This document shows, in pieces, positions 1-5,326 of a stretch of 5,326 nt of DNA. The DNA lies in assembly GCA_013297575.1 (NCBI GenBank), contig JAAFHO010000369.1:699-6024 (forward strand), written 5' to 3'. The position numbers and the translations under genes were made by a program. Origin of the DNA: Chitinophagales bacterium (GTDB lineage Bacteria; Bacteroidota; Bacteroidia; Chitinophagales; Saprospiraceae). The notes below the pieces were generated by a model. It saw only the letters and a program-made list of their open reading frames with translations, was not told where the DNA came from and ran no database searches. Numbering within the stretch: the first letter of the stretch is position 1; every line of letters begins with the position of its first letter.

Positions 1-3000
1 CTTGGGAGAGCGGTTTGAGTTGGAACCCAGGAGCCATAGTGAGTGTGCCAGCCCAAGCGATTTGCGGCATGGCAGGTCGTTTTCTATAAGTTTTGAGAGG
101 ATTTGTTGGCCAATAATCGGGATTGAGCCTAGAACGCAAAAAACTACATTCATCGTAAGGCGTGTTGGTCACATACAGCCAGTGCTGGCCACCCAAGAGC
201 AAATCGGTGACTTCGCCGGTGGTTTTATCGGTACGCACAAACTCATCGGTTGGGTTCCAGAGCATATCTCGGCCTGTATAACTTGTTTTGAGGGCATTGC
301 TGTAACAAGAGTTTTCGCCAAAGAAAACATTGAGTCGCTCGCCTGTTTCTACATTTACGGCATAACCGGGAAACCAACCCATGCCACGAGAAAGTTGGCC
401 TTTGATCGGATTTATGCGCTTTTTGTTTGGATTGGCTGCTGTAGGATCGGGTAAAGAATCAGGTTCTACCGAATAATCAGGATCAGGGCGGCCATCACCA
501 TTTTGATCCAATTTGCCCACAGACAAGGCGTATCGCGTATCAAAACTTTGACGGAGGCGATCCCCAGGACTTTCAGTGACCAAAGCGGGGTCGCGCACTA
601 CATCAGGGATAGTTGTGGTATAGTACTCGCTCGCCGATTCAACAACTACACACCTGCTCCATTTGGACTGATCTGCGGTGAAAACAATATCAATATTGGG
701 TAATTGGCGCAAAAAACTGGGATCAACGGGCTTATTATCATAAGAAAGCCCTGTTACCTCGTCGTTTTGTATTTTATCGGTCAGCTTACCTGTCCACGCA
801 GGTGTGATCGTGCGCGGGAGTCCCGCCGATGTAGCCGCTCCTGTTGCCAATGTGCCTGATACCAAAGGATAAGGTACGAAGAACCCATCGCCCAATTTGC
901 TTAGTCCCTGTTCTGGGTCGAGTAGGTGGTCTTTTTCGTCTTTTTTTGTTTTTATAAAATTAAAAATACCCGTTTCTTGGTCAGAAATACCGCTCAACCA
1001 CGTATTATTTACGTCTTTATAGGCAATTTCAGCCCCGATTGCGCCATTGCTTTTCCCTGGCGATAACACGGAGGCATCCATATTTCCGGTGGCATAATTG
1101 CCTGTTTCGGCAGTTTGTTCAATAGCCACGGAGAAGCCGTATTGGGCGAACAATTGTTCATTAAAGGCATCAATACCAAAGGTGGAAGTGGCCACGTCTT
1201 TGTAATTTCCGTTATCGTCTTTGGCGCGTAGTACCCAATGCGCATCAAAATCCACAGTGGCATCGGTGTTATTGCTATCGACAAATTCTAATTCAAAATC
1301 GCCTTCTTTTATTTCAAGAGGATTAAAAATAGTGATATTAATGGGGCCTTTACCGGGTAAATAGGTCACCTCGCCATTGAAATTATCCTCGAGCATAGCG
1401 GTGCGGCTAGTTTCGTCTACACTCACAAAATGATGCCCAATGCCCTCTCCTTCTAATCGGGTAATGGCCACGCCATCGCCATAAGCAGCATGGAGTACTT
1501 GATCCACAATGGGGCGTGGGATCACTGTTTTAATTTCTACGCGACCACCTTCCAAGTAAGGGTTTTGTTGTCCGGTTTCTTTGTCATTTACGACTTTAAA
1601 AAACGCGTAATTATTGTGTGCATAAGCCACTACAGCATAATAGTATTTTTTATGGTTGATCAAAGTGCGGGCATTTCCAGTTGAGAACTGATCCTCATTG
1701 ATGGCAAAACTATGCCGAATGCCAGTATTAGTACCTTTTACTTTTTCTACGGGGTAAAATACTTTTTTCTTAGGATCATCGGGGAAAGCAGGATCTTGTG
1801 TGTCCACCCAATTAAAAATCCGTTCGACATTGTTCTTTTTATCCACTTGCACCACTAGCCGCGCCAAATCGGGGTCATCAAAGTCTTTTGTAGAAACATT
1901 GGAATTGATCAATTGGAAAATTTTGTATCCTTCAAATTTGTACAATGCCTGTTCCTGCACCAATGGATCGGGATTTAAACGAATGCTATCGGGTGCTAAA
2001 AAATCTAATTGTTGGTACGATTCGTCTCTATTATTGGACAAAGGCGTATCATTAGACAAAATGGCGATCAGTTGTTGGTTCAGTTCTACCCAATCCACAA
2101 TCGGTGCATCGGGGCCTTCCAAACGTTCAAAACAATTGTCAAATAGTCCTTGTGCCAGTTTATCGGCCCGCAACAAAAGTTCAATATCGGGGCAGGCCTG
2201 ATTAATATCTGCTACAAAAGGCACACCAATAATTAATTCGTTGGTGGTGCCCGGTAGCAATTTGAAAGGGCCTGAGGCCTGTATTGTCCTTCGGTCGCCA
2301 TTTAGGCCATTAGCGGTACACATCGACCATCCTTGTTCGTTATTGGGCGAACTGGGAAAGGCGTATTTGGTAAAATTGGTGCTGCCCGGATTGTACCCCG
2401 AGTTGCCATAGGTGAGCGGAGTTCCATCTTGCCAACGACCTGTGAGGTAGTTATAAAATTCATTAGGGGAGCTTGGGTCATATGTTCCAGGAGGGCCGCC
2501 ATCAACTGATGGGTTATTATAATACATAAAAACAGACATCCCGATTTCCTCCACTACATCTATTTCTTCGCTTTGGTCATTTATTTTTTTGACCAAATGG
2601 GTTGGTCCTCTGAAATAATCCACGCCCAGCATTGGGACATTATTGCAATAAGTCGATACATCACCGAATAGACTAGGGCAACTGCACCCCGGCTGGCCAT
2701 CGACAGCATCTTGATTATATATGTACATCAAATCGGCGGTGGTATCGCAACCGATATAGTCATCCACGTGGCATCCCAAATCAGGATCGAGCCACATAGC
2801 AAAATAGGTAGAATCCAAATAATCGCTGGCGCGGTTGATGAGTTTGTATCGTTGGAAGGTCATATCATTGAGTGCATCATTGGTTTTATAGCCAAATGCT
2901 TGTACTTGTACTTCCATTTGGATGGCTTGCCCCCCTGTTCTTCCATGTGTAGCACCAGCACCTTCGTCGTTATAAATCCAAAAAATCATTTCATCGGGAT

Positions 3001-3700
3001 AGCGGTTGTAGGGTTCGCATTTTCGGATTTCGATGGACGGATAATCGCCCTCCAATGGTTCGTATAATCCGTCGCCATTGGCATCAAAAAAACCTGCTAA
3101 TCCCTGTTTTGGGGTAAATGGCAGTTCAAATTTGTGTACGAAAAGAAAATACGGATTGCCGCGTGCAGGCCAGCCCCGCAGGTTGAGTGGAATATCGTCG
3201 GGATTAAGGTTACCATTGGCCAAATTGGACAAGTGCTGCCGTATATCATCGGAAGTTACTCTAAAATGCTTATCCCAATTTTTGCAAGTGAACTCGTCGG
3301 TTGTTCCGGTAAATTCGTTGAGTGGCCCTGGCCAAAAATCGGTTCTGTCCGCACGCCTATAATCTTGGCAAGCGAGTTTTAGGTTGCCTGTGGGGTCAAT
3401 ACCGCCCATCCAAACCGCAGCTGCAAAAATGGACGACACTTCTTCTTGTCCTTTAAGCGTATCTACTTTGGGTACTATGTACTGACCATTTGACAAATCC
3501 CACCAGCAATCACCTGCTCCGAGTAAACGAGCGCGTACATTGTTGATTTCCTGGTCAATGGAGGATTCAGAATTAGCACACACCCCGCGCAATTGCACCG
3601 AAACCTGTTTAGTTCTGGATAGTTTGCCCGGTAAATGAGCAGATACATCCTGCCAATAGCAAAGTAAAAGCCCTGAGAGCAGTAATATTTTATTTTTCAT
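1..3700 (-). CDS. Very large exported protein, probable T9SS cargo (C-terminus off window)
   Basis: One open frame of 1233 complete codons, read without a stop from ATG 3700-3698 to the left edge. An in-frame TAA lies 15 bases upstream and no earlier ATG is available, so this start is secure. Residues 1-21 form a signal peptide: MKNK, a Leu-rich core, then V-S-A before H22. The mature part shows blocks I recognise from long uncharacterised Bacteroidota secreted proteins: AAVWMGGID (94-102), DFWPGPL (121-127), DANGDG (206-211) followed by YEPLEGDYP, DDYIGCDT (about 313-320), GPDAP (529-533), YYYAVVAYAHNN (686-697), DQNGDG (1065-1070), GMGWFPGY (1106-1113) and NVFFGENS (1124-1131). The two DxNGDG stretches resemble calcium-binding loops. 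Function is unknown; a surface or extracellular structural role is inferred. A C-terminal T9SS sorting domain would be expected beyond the window but cannot be seen. It is divergent from the transposase gene and has no good Shine-Dalgarno site (AGGA only 3 bases before ATG). Confidence 0.9.
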   Translation of the reverse strand, partial: MKNKILLLSGLLLCYWQDVSAHLPGKLSRTKQVSVQLRGVCANSESSIDQEINNVRARLLGAGDCWWDLSNGQYIVPKVDTLKGQEEVSSIFAAAVWMGGIDPTGNLKLACQDYRRADRTDFWPGPLNEFTGTTDEFTCKNWDKHFRVTSDDIRQHLSNLANGNLNPDDIPLNLRGWPARGNPYFLFVHKFELPFTPKQGLAGFFDANGDGLYEPLEGDYPSIEIRKCEPYNRYPDEMIFWIYNDEGAGATHGRTGGQAIQMEVQVQAFGYKTNDALNDMTFQRYKLINRASDYLDSTYFAMWLDPDLGCHVDDYIGCDTTADLMYIYNQDAVDGQPGCSCPSLFGDVSTYCNNVPMLGVDYFRGPTHLVKKINDQSEEIDVVEEIGMSVFMYYNNPSVDGGPPGTYDPSSPNEFYNYLTGRWQDGTPLTYGNSGYNPGSTNFTKYAFPSSPNNEQGWSMCTANGLNGDRRTIQASGPFKLLPGTTNELIIGVPFVADINQACPDIELLLRADKLAQGLFDNCFERLEGPDAPIVDWVELNQQLIAILSNDTPLSNNRDESYQQLDFLAPDSIRLNPDPLVQEQALYKFEGYKIFQLINSNVSTKDFDDPDLARLVVQVDKKNNVERIFNWVDTQDPAFPDDPKKKVFYPVEKVKGTNTGIRHSFAINEDQFSTGNARTLINHKKYYYAVVAYAHNNYAFFKVVNDKETGQQNPYLEGGRVEIKTVIPRPIVDQVLHAAYGDGVAITRLEGEGIGHHFVSVDETSRTAMLEDNFNGEVTYLPGKGPINITIFNPLEIKEGDFELEFVDSNNTDATVDFDAHWVLRAKDDNGNYKDVATSTFGIDAFNEQLFAQYGFSVAIEQTAETGNYATGNMDASVLSPGKSNGAIGAEIAYKDVNNTWLSGISDQETGIFNFIKTKKDEKDHLLDPEQGLSKLGDGFFVPYPLVSGTLATGAATSAGLPRTITPAWTGKLTDKIQNDEVTGLSYDNKPVDPSFLRQLPNIDIVFTADQSKWSRCVVVESASEYYTTTIPDVVRDPALVTESPGDRLRQSFDTRYALSVGKLDQNGDGRPDPDYSVEPDSLPDPTAANPNKKRINPIKGQLSRGMGWFPGYAVNVETGERLNVFFGENSCYSNALKTSYTGRDMLWNPTDEFVRTDKTTGEVTDLLLGGQHWLYVTNTPYDECSFLRSRLNPDYWPTNPLKTYRKRPAMPQIAWAGTLTMAPGFQLKPLSQ

Positions 3701-3990
3701 AAATCCTGAAAATTAGATGGAATAATTAAATAGCCCTTCCAGCGGACAATTTAGGCTAAATCAATATATTCACAGGCGTACTAATGATTGAATATGGTAT
3801 TTGGGTTTTTGAATAGGCTGTTTGGGAGGGTGGGCGCAATATTTATGCTTGGGATAAAAAATTGGATAAAATCGTTGGTGTTTTATGATGAGGTGTTTTT
3901 TTAATTGTTTTGTTTGCGTGATTTGGATATTATATTTATTTTTGCCCAACCGTTTTTTTACCGTTCATAAACAATCAAAAAATAAATAAA
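3701..3990. other. Divergent intergenic region, no gene
   Basis: A 290-base A/T-rich spacer separates the 5' ends of the large minus-strand gene and the plus-strand transposase gene. I see no coding frame with recognisable protein features, no tRNA and no strong hairpin. It holds a plausible plus-strand promoter (3913-3944) and an A-rich leader just before the transposase ATG. I did not find a match to TAnnTTTG pointing leftwards for the large gene, so its promoter remains unidentified. A weak 7-base inverted repeat (ATATTCA 3766-3772, TGAATAT 3789-3795) has a 16-base loop and may be chance. Confidence 0.7.
3913..3944 (+). promoter_or_regulatory. Candidate Bacteroidota-type promoter of the transposase gene
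   Basis: TTTG at 3913-3916 and TATTTTTG at 3937-3944 are 20 bases apart. This fits the known Bacteroidota pattern of a -33 TTTG and a -7 TAnnTTTG element. Transcription would start near 3950, giving a leader of about 40 bases before the ATG at 3991. The region is very T-rich, so a chance match is possible. Confidence 0.4.
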
Positions 3991-4737
3991 ATGGATAAGT
4001 TTAAAAATAAATACCGTATACCGTCAAACCGAAAACCAAACTGGGATTATTCCGCAAATGCCCTGTATTTTTTGACCATTGTTACACAAAATAGGGTGTG
4101 TAATTTGGGTGAAATTGTGGAAATTGTGGATGGTGTGGTACCGCCGCAACCACTAACATACAAAATGGTATTGTCCGATTATGGCAAAATCATTGAACAG
4201 GAATGGTTCAAATCATTCGAAATACGGAATGAATTGATATTGCATGAATTCGTTTTGATGCCCAATCATTTACATGCCATTGTGGAAATTTATTCGGGGA
4301 ATGACGGGATTGGGGGTGTTATTGGGGTTGATGACGGTGGGGATATTACCCGGGTTGATGATGTTACCACCGTAGAGACGCACGGCCGTGCGTCTCTACC
4401 GCCGCAACAACCGTCGCAACCACAAATATCGCCACAAACACCACCGCAAACCACAACCGATGCCGACACCAATATTCAAATAAAACGCAACCCGCCCATT
4501 CGTTTACCCAAATCAATTTCGTCATTCATTGCAGGATTTAAATCCGCAGTAAATACCAAAATTGATGATTATATTGATGAATATAAATTGTCATTACCAA
4601 AATACAACCGAAACAACCATTTTTTTCAACCCAATTACCACGATCACATCATCAGAGACAATATTGAATATCAAAGAATTAAACGATACATCATTAATAA
4701 CCCGCTGAACTGGGGAAAAGATACATTTAATCGCTAG
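3991..4737 (+). CDS. REP-associated tyrosine transposase (RAYT), Y1/HUH family
   Basis: Complete 248-residue protein of the Y1 transposase family (IS200/IS605-like, RAYT subgroup), single-strand DNA nucleases that recognise and cleave REP hairpins. The N-terminus has the family pattern NWDYSANALYFLTIVTQNR (about 18-36). The metal-binding HUH motif is H93-L-H95 within MPNHLHAIVE. SISSFIAGFKSAVN (175-188) matches the conserved segment before the catalytic helix. Y216 in NYHDHIIRD is the likely nucleophile, and YIINNPLNW (233-241) is the usual C-terminal signature. All expected catalytic residues are present, so activity is plausible. Odd features are an extra VPPQP-containing stretch (about 47-56) and a long linker (about 101-170) that is Asp/Gly-rich, then Pro/Gln/Thr-rich, with a 28-bp palindrome inside it. 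The ATG is the first in a frame open from 3922; its leader is A-rich without a Shine-Dalgarno site. No partner gene or IS ends are visible, as expected for solitary, domesticated RAYTs. Confidence 0.93.
   Translation: MDKFKNKYRIPSNRKPNWDYSANALYFLTIVTQNRVCNLGEIVEIVDGVVPPQPLTYKMVLSDYGKIIEQEWFKSFEIRNELILHEFVLMPNHLHAIVEIYSGNDGIGGVIGVDDGGDITRVDDVTTVETHGRASLPPQQPSQPQISPQTPPQTTTDADTNIQIKRNPPIRLPKSISSFIAGFKSAVNTKIDDYIDEYKLSLPKYNRNNHFFQPNYHDHIIRDNIEYQRIKRYIINNPLNWGKDTFNR
4111..4128 (+). repeat. Tandem 9-bp duplication in the transposase gene
   Basis: GAAATTGTG occurs twice in direct succession (4111-4119 and 4120-4128), giving Glu-Ile-Val twice (residues 41-46). It lies just before the extra VPPQP segment, at a place where related transposases normally have a short loop. 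In-frame slippage is the simplest explanation. Confidence 0.8.
4139..4150 (+). repeat. 12-bp direct repeat, copy 1
   Basis: TACCGCCGCAAC here is identical to bases 4397-4408. Both copies are read in the same frame, giving Pro-Pro-Gln (residues 51-53 here). Each marks a stretch that looks added relative to a compact RAYT. Confidence 0.7.
4325..4361 (+). repeat. Short repeat in the Asp/Gly-rich part of the linker
   Basis: GGGTTGATGA occurs at 4325-4334 and again at 4352-4361, exactly 27 bases (nine codons) apart and in the same frame. It encodes a repeated Gly/Arg-Val-Asp-Asp. This suggests in-frame duplication followed by divergence in the transposase linker. Confidence 0.55.
4372..4399. repeat. 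Perfect 28-bp palindrome (REP-like) inside the transposase gene
   Basis: The left arm GTAGAGACGCACGG is followed directly by its exact reverse complement CCGTGCGTCTCTAC, with no mismatch and no spacer. It starts exactly on a codon boundary and is read as V-E-T-H-G-R-A-S-L plus the first base of P137. In single-stranded form it could fold into a stable G/C-rich hairpin, the type of structure RAYT enzymes bind. From memory, dispersed palindromes with similar GTAGAGACG/CGTCTCTAC arms occur in Bacteroidota and cyanobacteria. That it is a genomic REP copy is inferred, since only one copy is visible here. Confidence 0.85.
4397..4408 (+). repeat. 12-bp direct repeat, copy 2, overlapping the palindrome edge
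   Basis: The second copy of TACCGCCGCAAC (first at 4139-4150). Its first three bases are the last three of the 28-bp palindrome. It opens the Pro/Gln/Thr-rich stretch of the linker (PPQQPSQPQ and onwards, residues 137 to about 157). Confidence 0.7.
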
Positions 4738-4864
4738 GCTGTAAAAAATATCATCATTACATCAACTAGACTAGTTCCCTATCGTCATCAATAGAAAAAA
4801 ACACATATAACTCCAACTAAAAAAGTGCCATAACGAAAGCCCCCTAAAGTCCCATTACACCAAA
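4738..4864. other. Spacer between convergent genes, no clear terminator
   Basis: These 127 A/T-rich bases lie between the stop codons of the transposase (plus) and acetyl-CoA synthetase (minus) genes. The only symmetry I see is AACTAG-A-CTAGTT at 4764-4776. Its one-base spacer is too short for a good hairpin and no T-run follows, so I do not call it a terminator. No gene is apparent. Confidence 0.6.
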
Positions 4865-5326
4865 CTACAGCCCAGCCCCTTTCTTAATTTCCTCCACCAC
4901 TTCCGGGTTGAGCAGCGTAGAAATATCGCCCAAATTACTCACATCGCCCTCTGCAATTTTGCGGAGAATACGGCGCATAATTTTACCGGATCGGGTCTTG
5001 GGCAGTCCCGGCACCACCTGTATTTTATCGGGGCGGGCAATAGCACCAATTTCTTTAGTCACAATAGCACCCACTTCTTTGCGGAAGGCATCGAGATCAG
5101 TGATGGCGTGATTTGGAATGACATAAGCATAAATACCTTGCCCTTTTATATCGTGCGGATAACCCACTACCGCCGATTCCACAATATTATCATGGTTATT
5201 AATAGCATCTTCCACTTCCGCTGTACCGATACGGTGGCCAGAAACATTGATCACATCGTCCACCCGACCAATAATACGGTAGTAGCCATCATGGTCGCGG
5301 CGTGCACCGTCGCCTGTAAAGTATTT
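4865..5326 (-). CDS. acs: Acetyl-CoA synthetase (AMP-forming), C-terminal 153 residues
   Basis: The frame is open from the right edge to TAG at 4867-4865, so only the C-terminal quarter of a roughly 630-650-residue enzyme is present. Acs activates acetate to acetyl-CoA through acetyl-AMP in the cytoplasm. The visible part has YFTGDGARRD at its start, the hinge to the C-terminal lid with GRVDDVINVSGHRIGTAEVE, and PKTRSGKIMRRILRKIAEGD near the end. The Lys of SGK (codon 4984-4982) is the catalytic lysine needed for adenylation and, in studied Acs enzymes, the target of inhibitory acetylation. The tail SNLGDISTLLNPEVVEEI is also typical of Acs rather than of propionyl-CoA or fatty acyl-CoA ligases. 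An internal GTG at 5263 is not the start, because conserved sequence continues upstream to the window edge. It is convergent with the transposase gene. Its promoter lies outside the window. Confidence 0.95.
   Translation of the reverse strand, partial: KYFTGDGARRDHDGYYRIIGRVDDVINVSGHRIGTAEVEDAINNHDNIVESAVVGYPHDIKGQGIYAYVIPNHAITDLDAFRKEVGAIVTKEIGAIARPDKIQVVPGLPKTRSGKIMRRILRKIAEGDVSNLGDISTLLNPEVVEEIKKGAGL

Noticed and set aside
2..454. Plus-strand ORF of 150 codons
   Set aside because: It is antisense to the intact large minus-strand frame, whose translation here includes conserved blocks such as GMGWFPGY and NVFFGENS. The plus-strand product has no recognisable features.
1009..1284. Minus-strand ORFs at 1009-1284 and 2302-2505
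   Set aside because: They are in a different minus frame from the verified 1233-codon frame and have no recognisable protein features.
1800..2201. Plus-strand ORF of 133 codons, with others at 503-703, 1490-1684, 2711-3067, 3078-3362 and 3134-3382
   Set aside because: All lie opposite the continuous minus-strand coding frame and overlap its conserved segments. They look like shadow ORFs with no family resemblance.
3638..3700. Lipoprotein signal (Leu-Leu-Leu-Cys at residues 11-14) in the large protein
   Set aside because: The residue before Cys is Leu rather than Gly, Ala or Ser, and the hydrophobic stretch before it is short. A signal peptidase I site after V-S-A (residue 21) fits better.
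4290..4472. Minus-strand Cys/Gly-rich ORF of 60 codons inside the transposase gene
   Set aside because: Its odd composition is simply the reverse complement of the Pro/Gln/Thr-rich linker and the palindrome. The plus-strand RAYT frame is clearly the real one.
4764..4776. AACTAG-A-CTAGTT as a terminator or an insertion-sequence end
   Set aside because: A one-base spacer cannot form a good loop, no T-run follows, and no matching copy is seen at the other side of the transposase gene.
4908..5111. Plus-strand ORF of 67 codons
   Set aside because: It is antisense to the conserved C-terminal domain of acetyl-CoA synthetase, including the catalytic Lys motif.

Overview
The window looks like a piece of a Bacteroidota chromosome, most likely from the Saprospiria or a related lineage; this placement is inferred. 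Three things point there. The largest gene encodes a very long exported protein with sequence blocks I associate with type IX secretion (T9SS) cargo of that phylum. Starts are preceded by A/T-rich leaders rather than good Shine-Dalgarno sites. One candidate promoter fits the Bacteroidota pattern TTTG-N20-TAnnTTTG.

Layout, left to right. Positions 1-3700 (minus strand) are one uninterrupted reading frame: 1233 codons from an ATG with a signal peptide, running off the left edge before its C-terminus. I translated it line by line and found no stop or frameshift. All plus-strand ORFs over this stretch are shadows of it. Positions 3701-3990 are an A/T-rich divergent intergenic region with a plausible plus-strand promoter. 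Positions 3991-4737 (plus) encode a complete 248-residue REP-associated tyrosine transposase (RAYT, Y1/HUH family, IS200/IS605-related). Positions 4738-4864 are a short spacer between convergent genes with no convincing terminator. Positions 4865-5326 (minus) are the last 153 residues of an AMP-forming acetyl-CoA synthetase, whose N-terminus lies beyond the right edge.

The three genes do not form an operon or a common pathway: an exported structural or surface-type protein, a solitary transposase-like gene and a central-metabolism enzyme. The most noteworthy feature is a perfect 28-bp palindrome inside the RAYT coding sequence, read through as V-E-T-H-G-R-A-S-L-P. It looks like a REP-type hairpin, the kind of DNA this enzyme family recognises. 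It sits in an expanded, repeat-rich, Pro/Gln/Thr-rich linker between the HUH motif and the catalytic-tyrosine helix. No CRISPR array, tRNA, rRNA or complete insertion sequence with defined ends was seen.
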